Origin: an uncultured Bacilli bacterium
Lineage (GTDB): Bacteria; Bacillota_I; Bacilli_A; RF39; UBA660
Assembly (NCBI GenBank): GCA_947626425.1
Contig: CANQRX010000015.1
Location: 1-18,445, forward strand
Direction: 5' to 3'
DNA: 18,445 nucleotides
A program made the translations under genes and the position numbers. The notes beneath the pieces are model-generated. The model made no database searches. It was given only the letters and a program-made list of their open reading frames with translations, and was not told the origin of the DNA. Numbering within the stretch: the stretch's first letter is position 1; every line of letters starts with the position of its first letter. Of the stretch, positions 1 to 7,800 are shown in pieces.

Positions 1-232
1 TGTAAATTTTTAAAATTTTATAATAAAAATAATTTTTAAATTCTTATAAGAAGATTTACTTTAAAACGGTAAGTCTTTTTTAGTTAGGTTAAGATTATTT
101 TGTTTTAGTAATAGACAAAAAAAGTTAAGTTTATTTATTTTGAAATTAATTCCCTTTTATAAGAAATATTTAATTTTTTTATAATTATTTTGTTAATATA
201 AAAATTAAAAAAAATTGCAATGCAAATTTTAT
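1..232. other. AT-rich non-coding stretch left of the insertion sequence
   Basis: This stretch is extremely AT-rich and no credible coding frame is visible. The only structured spot is an 11-bp palindrome, TTGCAATGCAA, at 215-225, which could be an operator or chance. Before the insertion sequence arrived it would have been directly joined to the DNA now at 1949 onwards, so it is probably the original upstream region of the surface-protein gene. Confidence 0.6.
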
Positions 233-241
233 AGTTGACGG
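233..241 (+). repeat. Target-site duplication, left copy
   Basis: AGTTGACGG directly abuts the left inverted repeat of the insertion sequence. It is identical to 1949-1957 beyond the right inverted repeat. Confidence 0.8.
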
Positions 242-256
242 GAAGTCACTGAAAAA
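242..256 (+). repeat. Left terminal inverted repeat of the insertion sequence
   Basis: GAAGTCACTGAAAAA matches the reverse complement of 1934-1948 at 14 of 15 positions. Confidence 0.85.
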
Positions 257-320
257 GTAACAAAAATTTTTATAACATATTAATTTTCTAAACCATAAAA
301 ATTCATAAATTCATAATTAT

Positions 321-350
321 AAAAAAATAGGCCTTTTTCTGGCTTATTTT
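321..350 (-). terminator. Terminator of the transposase gene
   Basis: Read on the minus strand, the last codons and stop of the transposase form a 10-bp stem with one G-T wobble (arms 341-350 and 324-333, loop 334-340), followed by a run of seven T (complement of 321-327). The hairpin overlaps the stop codon at 344-346. The plus strand also ends in a short T run, so it could work in both directions. Confidence 0.7.
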
Positions 351-1885
351 TCTTCCTTTTTTTCCTTTTTTTCAGCTTTTAATGTTCTTATTCGTTTAAT
401 ATTGGTCAAAAAGAGCGTACTTGCCCCTTGTATTATCACACCCAGTTGTCCACATCCGATGGCAACTTTCATATCTCCTATATTTTTTAGTTGATTATTT
501 TTTGCTTCAATTTTATACCGTTCTTTATACAACTCTTTAAATTCTTTTGTTTCCATATATTCAGCTTGTTCTAAATGTATTGGATTTTTTAAAGTGACAG
601 TCATGCTTTTTTTCTTAGCGCCTTCTTTATAACAACCATTTCTAAAAGGACAAGTTTGGCACTTATCCACATCAAAATAATAGCGAATTACATCCCTATT
701 TTTACTTCCTGTTTTGTCTTTTGCCTTTCTTATTGCCATATGCCCAGCCTTGCAAACATACATATCGGCGTCTTTATTATATGTATATCCTTGGTCCTCT
801 TTACTCTGATGCCCTTCTAATATCATCTTATTTAGCTTACTTGCAACTTTTATATTCTTGTCTTTACAATACTCTAAATCTTCTTTACTGCTATATGCTC
901 CGTCACCAATTACTGCTTCTATTTCTAAACCTGTTTCTTCTGTTTTTTCTATTAATCCTTGCATTTCATTTCCATCATTTTTTTCACCGCTTGTTATTGT
1001 AGCTGCTGTTACTATTCCCTCAGTTGTCATTGCTAAATGATTCTTATATCCAAAAAATGATGTATCTGCGGTTTTGTGACCAGTTCTAGCATCGGCATCT
1101 TTTGAGTATTCACTTGGTATTTCTTTTTCACTATTTTTTAAAGCTTCTTTTATATCATCGTTTGTTTCTTCTAAATAATCTATATGTTCCCTTATTCCTG
1201 CATTTTCCATAAATCTTTCATCTTGTTTTACAACTTGTAAAAGTTCATCAACATATAAATTCATATCTTCTAACATTCCTGAGGTTTCTCTTTTTTTAGG
1301 CATTTTTTCTTTCATTGTTTTATCTACTTCGTAAATTTTTTTTCTTAAATTTTTGGCCTGCCTAATTAATTCTTCTCTTGGACTTAACTTTCCATACCTT
1401 GCTAGTGTATGGGTTGAATCTAAAATTATTTTAGTTTTTAAATTTATTACTCCTGCATCTAATGCCATTTTAACTGTTATTTCTAACATTTTACTTAGTA
1501 AATCATCAGCTGTTTCTGCTGATTTGATTCTATTTCTTCTAAATTTGGTTAATAGTGATGGATCTATAAAATTTGATTCTTCAACATCATATCCTAAAAA
1601 ATATTTAAATTCTAAATCTGTTTTGGTTCTTCTTATTAACTCTTTATCTGAAATTTTATAATATGATTTTAGTAATAAATATTTAAACATTCTAACAACA
1701 TCTTCGGCTGTTCTTCCCATATCACTTGAGTAGCTATCTTTTAAATTTTCGAGAACAAAAGAAAAATCAACATTTTCGTTAATTTCTCTCCAAATGTTGT
1801 CTTTATCAATTAATACATCATACAACTCATTATATTTACTAAAACTCATCTCCATTTGACACATATTTTTTAACATTTCCATCAC
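344..1885 (-). CDS. IS1182-family DDE transposase
   Basis: Cut-and-paste type transposase of the RNase-H fold DDE class. The N-terminal part (about residues 15-120) resembles the DUF772/InsH-type DNA-binding domain, with the 'DPSLLTKFRRNRI' stretch. The catalytic core then shows the three expected acids: D156 in ILDSTH, D328 in VIGDGAYSS and E460 in YKIEAKNNQLKN. A Cys-rich insertion (CQTCPFRNGC, about 409-418) precedes the glutamate, as is usual in this family. A long charged helical insertion lies at about 165-265. At 513 aa it is full length. The first codon at 1885 is GTG, immediately followed by ATG at 1882, which is the likelier start; other in-frame Mets follow closely. It ends in a basic Lys/Glu tail. 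No frameshift or missing residue is visible, so the element may be active. Confidence 0.93.
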   Translation of the reverse strand: MMEMLKNMCQMEMSFSKYNELYDVLIDKDNIWREINENVDFSFVLENLKDSYSSDMGRTAEDVVRMFKYLLLKSYYKISDKELIRRTKTDLEFKYFLGYDVEESNFIDPSLLTKFRRNRIKSAETADDLLSKMLEITVKMALDAGVINLKTKIILDSTHTLARYGKLSPREELIRQAKNLRKKIYEVDKTMKEKMPKKRETSGMLEDMNLYVDELLQVVKQDERFMENAGIREHIDYLEETNDDIKEALKNSEKEIPSEYSKDADARTGHKTADTSFFGYKNHLAMTTEGIVTAATITSGEKNDGNEMQGLIEKTEETGLEIEAVIGDGAYSSKEDLEYCKDKNIKVASKLNKMILEGHQSKEDQGYTYNKDADMYVCKAGHMAIRKAKDKTGSKNRDVIRYYFDVDKCQTCPFRNGCYKEGAKKKSMTVTLKNPIHLEQAEYMETKEFKELYKERYKIEAKNNQLKNIGDMKVAIGCGQLGVIIQGASTLFLTNIKRIRTLKAEKKEKKEEK

Positions 1886-1933
1886 TTCAATCTTTCGATA
1901 TCTATTTTACATCTTTACACTCATTTTGTAAAA

Positions 1934-1948
1934 TTTTTCAGTGGCTTC
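1934..1948 (-). repeat. Right terminal inverted repeat of the insertion sequence
   Basis: TTTTTCAGTGGCTTC is the inverted partner of 242-256, with one mismatch. Confidence 0.85.
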
Positions 1949-1957
1949 AGTTGACGG
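1949..1957 (+). repeat. Target-site duplication, right copy
   Basis: This is the second copy of AGTTGACGG. It also supplies the TTGACG that looks like the -35 box of the surface-protein promoter, so the insertion has duplicated a putative -35 element without destroying it. Confidence 0.8.
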
Positions 1958-1982
1958 ACGGGGGGGGGGTGCATGGTAGAAT
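1951..1982 (+). promoter_or_regulatory. Candidate promoter of the surface-protein gene with a G-tract spacer
   Basis: A TTGACG box (1951-1956) and an extended -10, TGG followed by TAGAAT (1977-1982), are separated by 20 nt. Ten of these are an uninterrupted G run at 1960-1969. A spacer of 17 would need seven G, so tract length would tune promoter strength. Transcription would begin near 1989, leaving room for the ribosome-binding site at 1994-1999 and the ATG at 2006. The elements are seen; their function is inferred from analogous phase-variable promoters. Confidence 0.5.
1960..1969 (+). repeat. Homopolymeric G10 tract upstream of the surface-protein gene
   Basis: Ten consecutive G in a strongly AT-rich genome, lying 37 nt before the preferred start codon and 4 nt before the next upstream ATG (1973). 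Tracts of this length are prone to slipped-strand length changes and are typical of contingency loci. Confidence 0.75.
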
Positions 1983-2005
1983 TAGTTAAGAGTAAGGTGT
2001 TGGAG

Positions 2006-3862
2006 ATGAGAAATAAAAAAATTATTATTAGTATAATTGGTTTAATAATATTAGTTATAGCTTTTTTAAGAGTAACGTATGCCTATTGGAATGTAACAAT
2101 AAATCAAACCAATAAAAATGCTGTAAAATCAGTTTGTTTAAAAGTAAGTATGGCTAAAGATGAAAATGAAATAAGCCTACCTAAAGCTATGCCCATCAGT
2201 GACGAAGAAGGTTTAGCTTTAGAACCTTATACTTTTAGTATAAAAAATACTTGTAATGATAATGCAAGTTACCAAATAAATTTAGAGTCCTTATCAAAAA
2301 TCAGTGGAACAGAAGAAATAGACGCAGAAAATAGATTAGCACCAAAATATATTCGTTTTAAATTGAACGAGGTTACAAAACCAGAAGAAGGAACAATGTT
2401 ATTATTAAGTAATACAGAAGAAGTAACACCAATTTTAGAAAATACCTATAGTTCTCATAAATTAATGACAGGGTATTTAAGTCCAAGTGAAACGAAAGAT
2501 TTTGAATTAAGATTATGGATAGATAAAGATGCTGATGAAGGAGCAATATTAAAAACCTTTGCAAGTAAAGTAACAATAACCAATGCCTATTTAGAGGAAG
2601 ACAAAATACCGCCAAAAGCTGATTTAGATTTAGCAGTATGTGATATGACAATAACAGCGACAGGAAAAGGAACTGCTAATACTGGTAAAAGTATTTCAAA
2701 GTATGAATATAAAATGGACGATGAAACAGAGTGGAAAAAAACTAGTAATGGTAATACAACTTTTACTGCGAAAGAATATGGTTACCATACAATCAGTTTA
2801 AAAGTAACAGATAACAGTGGGATAAGTAATGAAATAACCAAAGAAGTAGAAATAAAGAAACCAGAAACAATAAATATAAAAGGAGCAACAATACCAATAG
2901 CAACTTGTGGAGATGGCTTATATAAAGTAGAACATAAAGAAGAAGACGTTGATACAAATTGGCAAGAAACAGAATACCGCTTTGCTGGAGTAGATTATGT
3001 TGATAATAATACCTCATATGTTCATAATTATGTTACATTTAATGATGAGAAATGGCGAATTATAGGCTTAGTAAATGTTAAAACAGAAGATGAAAAATAT
3101 GAGCAACGATTAAAAATTGTCCGAACTGATGGAGTAGGTAGTCAAAAAGATTTTGGAAGTTATTATTGGAATAATACAGAAAATAATGATTGGACCCAAT
3201 CATCATTAAAAAATATGTTGAATAGTAGTTATTATAACAGTACAAGCGGAGAATGTTATACAACAAGTAGTAGTACAGCAACCCAATGTGATTTTAGTCA
3301 AAGTGCTACTACTTTACCAAAAGGTTTAAATGAAACAGCTCAAGGAATGGTCGATGATGGAGTAACATGGACTTTAGGAGGGACAGCAAACTATAATACC
3401 ACAACAGTAACTCAATTTTATAACTATGAGAGAGGAACGACAGTGTATGATGACAGCCGACCAACGGAATGGACAAAAAACAATGATGCAAGTGAACATA
3501 AAGGAGTAGGCTTAATTTATCCGAGTGATTATGGGTATGCCACGAATGGTGGAACCTCGGGAAGAGATTATTGCTTTAAAAAAGAACTATACAATTGGGA
3601 TCAAAATGATTATAAAACAAACTGTTCAAGTAATGATTGGCTAAAGCCAAGTAGTAGCTATTTATGGACGATTACGCCGAATTCGGGCTATTCCTACTAT
3701 GCGTTCAGTGTCTACTCGGCGGGGTTTGTCAGCAGCTACGGCTACAGCGTCAGCGTCACGTTCTCCTACGTCGTCTGGCCCGTCGTGTATCTGAAATCGA
3801 ATATTCAGATTTCAGACGGTGAAGGGACTTTTGATAATCCTTATAACTTATCTGTTCAATAG
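2006..3862 (+). CDS. Large secreted surface protein with a C-terminal hypervariable lectin-like domain (candidate DGR target)
   Basis: Probable exported adhesin-like protein of 618 aa. A basic start and a hydrophobic helix (residues 5-22) end in TYAYW, the cleavage context of camelysin/TasA-type proteins processed by SipW-like peptidases. A beta-rich region follows, then an Ig-like repeat (about 200-285). The C-terminal half has the pattern 'NYVTFNDEKWRIIG', 'W.QSSLKNMLN..YY', 'GLIYPSDYGYAT', 'WLKPSSSYLWTITP', 'PVVYLKS' and 'GTFDNPY', resembling the DUF6273/FISUMP class often fused to C-type-lectin-like folds. Residues 554-598 are encoded by a GC-rich, adenine-poor block, here read as a DGR variable region. 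No LPXTG or C-terminal membrane anchor is visible. I chose ATG 2006 because AAGGTG (1994-1999) precedes it by 6 nt; ATG 1973 would add 11 residues but lies inside the putative promoter. The specific ligand is unknown. Confidence 0.8.
   Translation: MRNKKIIISIIGLIILVIAFLRVTYAYWNVTINQTNKNAVKSVCLKVSMAKDENEISLPKAMPISDEEGLALEPYTFSIKNTCNDNASYQINLESLSKISGTEEIDAENRLAPKYIRFKLNEVTKPEEGTMLLLSNTEEVTPILENTYSSHKLMTGYLSPSETKDFELRLWIDKDADEGAILKTFASKVTITNAYLEEDKIPPKADLDLAVCDMTITATGKGTANTGKSISKYEYKMDDETEWKKTSNGNTTFTAKEYGYHTISLKVTDNSGISNEITKEVEIKKPETINIKGATIPIATCGDGLYKVEHKEEDVDTNWQETEYRFAGVDYVDNNTSYVHNYVTFNDEKWRIIGLVNVKTEDEKYEQRLKIVRTDGVGSQKDFGSYYWNNTENNDWTQSSLKNMLNSSYYNSTSGECYTTSSSTATQCDFSQSATTLPKGLNETAQGMVDDGVTWTLGGTANYNTTTVTQFYNYERGTTVYDDSRPTEWTKNNDASEHKGVGLIYPSDYGYATNGGTSGRDYCFKKELYNWDQNDYKTNCSSNDWLKPSSSYLWTITPNSGYSYYAFSVYSAGFVSSYGYSVSVTFSYVVWPVVYLKSNIQISDGEGTFDNPYNLSVQ
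3665..3799 (+). repeat. Candidate DGR variable region (VR) within the surface-protein gene
   Basis: Composition changes abruptly inside an uninterrupted reading frame. In 3692-3787 I count 57 of 96 bases G or C and only 12 A, in a gene otherwise rich in A. Of the 32 codons, 22 end in C and none in A: TAC, AGC, GTC, TTC, TCC and GGC alternate, all reachable from AAC by changing only its adenines. VWPVV replaces the family's usual VRPVV; TGG from AGG is again a single change at A. Fixed positions (AF.V.S.G.V, P.VYLKS) remain. This is the substitution signature of adenine-specific mutagenic retrohoming. The template repeat and reverse transcriptase are not in the window, so the exact ends are estimates. 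Confidence 0.72.
3790..3816 (+). other. Hairpin/cruciform directly after the variable region
   Basis: TCTGAAATC (3790-3798) and GATTTCAGA (3808-3816) form a perfect 9-bp inverted repeat with a 9-nt loop, inside the coding frame and immediately 3' of the GC-rich block. In the Bordetella phage BPP-1 DGR a hairpin just downstream of the IMH end of VR is required for efficient target recognition. The position here matches. It is too early in the gene to be its terminator. Confidence 0.65.
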
Positions 3863-3876
3863 TATTATCTGTTCAA
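3848..3876 (+). repeat. 12-bp direct repeat at the end of the surface-protein gene
   Basis: TTATCTGTTCAA occurs at 3848-3859 and again at 3865-3876, the first copy overlapping the final codons. It may be a remnant of a recombination junction or simply a small duplication. Confidence 0.5.
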
Positions 3877-3912
3877 AATTAAAAGTTAGCCGAAAATAGC
3901 TAGCTTTTAATT
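3877..3912. terminator. Strong hairpin between convergent genes, probable bidirectional terminator
   Basis: Arms 3877-3890 and 3899-3912 pair over 14 bp with one G-T mismatch around an 8-nt loop. A GTTCA/TGAAC pair (3871-3875, 3918-3922) lies just outside. Both arms are flanked by A/T-rich ends rather than a long T run. It lies between the plus-strand surface gene and the minus-strand recombinase fragment, so it can end both transcripts. Confidence 0.65.
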
Positions 3913-3931
3913 GTTTATGAACAAATAATAT

Positions 3932-4303
3932 TTATAAACTTAATAACTGGTTTAGTAAATCTTTATCATCATTCCAGTCATCTAATTTATTATTAATTTC
4001 ATTAGGAGAGGCTTCTTCAATCGCTTTAAATTTATCTTCTTCTAATACTTTAGCATATTCCTCGGTTGTTATAACAGACTCATGCCCTAATAAATCTCTT
4101 ATCATAATTACTGGTACACCTGATTTTAGCAAATGAATTGCACGAGTATGACGGAAAGTATGAGGAGTTATATTTTTAGTAAGAAATTTTTTATTTATTT
4201 TTTTAAATAAATATCGTATTAATTCATATGTTACAAATTTTCCTACCAAATATGCATCATTAGTTATCGTTTTAAAATATATTATTTTAAATAGTAAAGG
4301 CAT
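3932..4303 (-). pseudogene. Tyrosine recombinase/integrase, C-terminal catalytic fragment
   Basis: Only the C-terminal part of a phage-integrase-family enzyme is present (123 aa versus roughly 300-400 for full-length members). It keeps the HxxR box (H48, R51 in PHTFRHTRA), the LLGH box (H74) and the presumed nucleophile Y83 in TTEEYAKV. The N-terminal DNA-binding domain, the first catalytic arginine and the catalytic lysine region are absent. Residues 1-20 do not look like the family, and upstream DNA on the same strand has stops in all frames I read. It cannot be catalytic alone. It is most likely the remains of an integrative element that once occupied this spot; a role as a truncated regulator or helper is less likely. 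Confidence 0.75.
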
Positions 4304-4566
4304 TAAATAAAGAGAATTACCATTAATAAAATATCAAAACTATATCAGTTTAATAAAAAATTAGAATGTTTTTCTTTATTATATTCAAAATGTTCTCCAT
4401 TTTTCTAAGAAATAAAATTATTCCATATTTTTTAAATCTTTGTTAGAAAAAAACAATTTCTATTGTCCCTTTCTAATATTTTTATGAGTATTTTAATATA
4501 CCAATCTTTCCTAATCGATACTTCACCGACAGGAGTTAGTATAAATGTTATCAGGGCAAATAAAAA

Positions 4567-4606
4567 GGAAAATGCCTTATTTTATTAACATTTTCCCATT
4601 TTTTCC
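4567..4606 (+). terminator. Hairpin with T run, possible terminator
   Basis: GGAAAATG (4567-4574) pairs perfectly with CATTTTCC (4589-4596), followed by CATTTTTTCC. It is an 8-bp stem with a 14-nt loop. No active gene precedes it on this strand, so it may be a relic. Confidence 0.35.
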
Positions 4607-4635
4607 TTGATAATATTAATTCCCAGATAACTGAA

Positions 4636-4657
4636 ATTATCAGGGATTCCTGATAAT
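4636..4657. repeat. Perfect 9-bp inverted repeat ATTATCAGG / CCTGATAAT
   Basis: The arms 4636-4644 and 4649-4657 flank a 4-nt GATT spacer. The half-site TTATCAGGG also occurs at 4548-4556. This arrangement suits a dimeric DNA-binding protein or a recombinase core site left by the lost integrative element. The function is unknown. Confidence 0.5.
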
Positions 4658-4729
4658 ATACCCTTGAGTCGGGTGCTGGTTAGAGGTTTTAAAGGCGCAA
4701 ATGAAATGCTAATTTAGGTATAAATTGAC

Positions 4730-4756
4730 ATGTTTGAAACATATTTATAATGTTTC
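4730..4756. promoter_or_regulatory. Operator-like half-sites upstream of the helicase operon
   Basis: ATGTTTGAAACAT (4730-4742) is a perfect 6-1-6 palindrome. Its half GAAACAT (4736-4742) is mirrored by ATGTTTC (4750-4756) after 7 bp. The three half-sites lie just upstream of the main -35 box and overlap a second, weaker promoter-like pair (TTGACA 4725-4730, TATAAT 4746-4751, spacer only 15). A repressor or activator binding site is plausible; the protein is not identifiable here. Confidence 0.45.
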
Positions 4757-4768
4757 TTTTTTTGGTTT

Positions 4769-4797
4769 TTGACAATGCTTTGGATATATAGTACAAT
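4769..4797 (+). promoter_or_regulatory. Sigma-A promoter of the helicase operon
   Basis: TTGACA (4769-4774) and TACAAT (4792-4797) are separated by exactly 17 bp. Transcription would start near 4804, about 18 nt before the ATG, leaving a short leader with a GGGGGA ribosome-binding site at 4810-4815. Confidence 0.8.
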
Positions 4798-4821
4798 ATA
4801 GAACGGATTGGGGGATTATAT

Positions 4822-7800
4822 ATGATTAATGATATAGAATCAAAAATTTTGCAATTAGTTTCTAAAGAAGATTATGAAACAGGTATGAAATACGATGAGG
4901 ATGCTATTTTTATGTATTCTCCATATGTTAATTATAGTGGTAAACATTTTCCTTTTTCAGTTTCTACAGATACAAATTATTTAGATTATGAAGTAGAGGT
5001 TTTAATAAAGGGTGGAAAAATTTTTACCGAGTGCGATTGTCCTAAATTTCGTCGGAATAAAAGTTGTCAACATGTTGCCGCTTGTTTAATTAGTTACAGT
5101 GATTATATTTTTAAAATGGAAAGTAATGAATCAATTAAGAAAAAATCTTTGGCATTTTTAGATAATTTAACTAAAAATTATAAAGCTCCAACTTTGGCTG
5201 GTGTCAAAAAAGCTTTACAATTAGAGCCTTCCTTAAAAATTGAAATTAATTCTTCAATGTGGGGAACTAGTGTTTATAAAGCTTTAAAAGTTAAAATTGG
5301 GGAAAAGAAAATGTATAGCTTGAATAACAAATTCCGCGATTTTATTGAGGCTTACAAAGATGGTAAAAAGTTTTCGTTTGGTAAAGATTTTGAATATGAT
5401 CCTGATAAGCACTTTTTAACTAAAAAACAAGAGGAATTACTTTTAGATCTTGAACAAGTTTACCATCGTTCACCGCAATTTAATTTAGATGATCAAAGTT
5501 TTATTCGTTTTATTCAAGATAACAAAAACGAATATTATATGGAGTATAGTACTAGACCTCAAAAACTAAAAGAAGGTTTGTTTTTTCCGTCTTCCTTAAC
5601 TAAAGAAGAAAATAATTACAAATTAGATTTAAATTTTAATCCCTACGAATTATGCTTTTTAACTGATGATAATTCTTATGTATATTATAATCGAGAAATT
5701 TATCATTTAAATTCTGATGAACAAAAACTTTTAGTAAATATTATGGATAATGAAATTGAAAAATTAATATTTACTGATAAACAGTTTGAAGATTTTAAAA
5801 AAGTATTTTTACCATATATTAAAAATAATATTACGATTGATGAAAGTGTCACGAATTTAAAAATTTCTAAAGAACCAACGGCTAGTTTTTATTTTGATAT
5901 TTTAGAAGATCAAATTGAAGCCAATATTATTTTTAATTATGATGGTTATGAAGTTGAATGGAATAGTAATAATCCTAATGAACCGATTGTTCGGGATAAA
6001 ATGTATGAAAATAAAGTTTTGGAAGTTTTATTTCCTTATGATTTTGTAATGGTTAAGGATAAAATTATTTTAGATGGTTATGAAAAAATTGTTGATTTTA
6101 TTGAAAATTCTATAGAAGAAATTAGTTTAAAATATCCGGTTTATACTTCTGAACGATTAAAAGCTTTAAACATCGTTCGAAAACCGCGTGTTACGTCGAC
6201 TTTCCATTTAGGGGTAAATCAAATTTTAAATTATCATTTAGAAGTTGATGGAATTGATGAAACAGAAATTAAAAATTTATTTGCTTCTTTAAAACAACGG
6301 AAAAAATATTATCGTTTAAAAAATGGCGATCTTTTGGATATGAGTAGTGAGGAAATTCAAGAATTAAATCGTTTACAAGAAGATTTAGAATTAGATGATT
6401 TTGATGGTAAAATTCCTAAATTTCGGGCTTTATATTTAGATAGTTTAAAAGATCATTCCCATATTATTAATACCGACAATTCTTTTGATAAATTTATTAA
6501 TCAATTTAAAGAATATCAAAATGTTAATCTCAAATTTACCAAAGAAGAAAAAGAAATGTTAAGAGATTATCAAGTTGATGGAGTTAGATGGTTATATACG
6601 ATTTATAAATGTGGTTTTGGTGGCATTTTGGCGGATGAAATGGGCTTAGGTAAGTCTTTTCAAACGATTGTGTTTATTAAAAAAATATTAGAAAAAGATG
6701 ATAAAATTTTAATTGTGTCCCCAACTTCGTTAGTTTATAACTGGGAAGCAGAGTTTGATAAGTTCGGTCCGGAGTTATCATATCAAGTTTTTTCGGGCAA
6801 TAAAATAGAACGAAAGAAAGCTTTAGAAGAATACCAAGGTAATATTTATATTACTAGTTATGGGCTTTTAAAAGAAGATTTTGATTTTTATGAAAAAGAA
6901 AACTTTAAGTTGTTTATTATTGATGAAGCCCAAGCGATTAAAAATCCGGTTTCTGATGTTACCAAAACGGTTAAAAAGATTGAAGCAACAGCTAAGTTTG
7001 CTTTAACGGGAACGCCAATTGAAAATTCGTTATTGGAGTTATGGAGTATTTTTGACTTTATTATGCCTGGTTTTTTAGCGAATGCGAATGCTTTTAATCA
7101 AAAATATAAAATAAAAGAAGATTTTGATGAAGATACTAATAATTTATTAGCGCGTTTAAAAATGCAAATCAAACCATTTTTACTAAGACGAAAGAAAATG
7201 GATGTAGCTAAAGATTTACCAGAAAAAATTGAAAATAATATTTATGTTGATTTAGAAGAGGACCAAAAGAAAATTTATGCGGGAGCGGTTGCCGAAGCTA
7301 ATAAATTAATGGAGGAAGCTATCCAATCAGGAGGTTTCAAAAAGAACCAAGTGATTATTTTAAGTTTGTTAACAAGACTTAGACAAATCTGTATAGACCC
7401 GCGAATTGTTTATAAAAATTACACTAAAAAATCATCAAAAATTGAAGAATTGATTAAGGTTGTTAAAGAAGTAATTGATAATGGCCATAAGTTATTACTG
7501 TTTACTAATTTTCGGACAGCTTTAGATATTGTTAAAGATGAGTTTGAAAAAAATAAAATAAGTTATTATATGATTGCTGGTGATGTTCCGGCTAAAAAAA
7601 GAAAAGATTTAGTTGATAATTTTAACAAAGATAATACGAATGCTTTCTTGATTATGTTAAAAAGTGGGGGAACAGGCCTAAATTTAACAAGTGCGGATGT
7701 GGTTATTCACTTAGATTTATGGTGGAACCCTCAAGCTGAAAATCAAGCAACCGACCGAACTCACCGAATTGGTCAAACTAATACCGTAACTGTGGTAAAA

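Larger units (their letters stand above)
242..1948 (-). mobile_element. IS1182-type insertion sequence, complete
   Basis: The element is about 1.7 kb and is bounded by near-perfect terminal inverted repeats: GAAGTCACTGAAAAA at 242-256 and its complement TTTTTCAGTGGCTTC at 1934-1948, 14 of 15 positions matching. The 9-bp sequence AGTTGACGG stands directly outside both ends (233-241 and 1949-1957) and is best read as a target-site duplication. It carries one full-length transposase on the minus strand. Size, single gene and transposase type agree with the IS1182 family. Intact ends, an intact gene and a perfect target duplication suggest recent insertion. It sits directly upstream of the surface-protein promoter and may alter its expression. 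Confidence 0.88.
4304..4724. other. Decayed intergenic DNA with inverted repeats
   Basis: No gene is supported. On the minus strand, 4560 to about 4435 encodes an open stretch of about 40 codons (TPVGEVSIRKDWYIKIL) without a good start. It ends in a stop and is followed by short pieces broken by further stops, as expected of a degraded gene; I do not recognise it. Two inverted repeats lie in the right part. TTATCAGGG occurs twice in direct orientation (4548-4556, 4637-4645), and two GATAATAT-containing segments (4606-4620, 4649-4663) stand in the opposite sense. Confidence 0.5.

Noticed and set aside
721..1661. Plus-strand open frames inside the insertion sequence
   Set aside because: They are low-complexity, Leu/Ser/Tyr-rich mirror frames of the transposase gene with no ribosome-binding sites or recognisable domains.
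1973..2005. Longer N-terminus of the surface protein from ATG 1973
   Set aside because: This ATG overlaps the putative -10 region and has only the G run upstream. ATG 2006 has AAGGTG at good spacing and directly begins a normal signal sequence.
3665..3799. GC-rich block as an assembly chimera or a piece of foreign high-GC DNA
   Set aside because: The reading frame and the family motifs (W.I.P, AF.V.S.G.V, P.VYLKS) continue through the block, and the bias is against A specifically with C-ending codons, which a generic foreign segment would not show.
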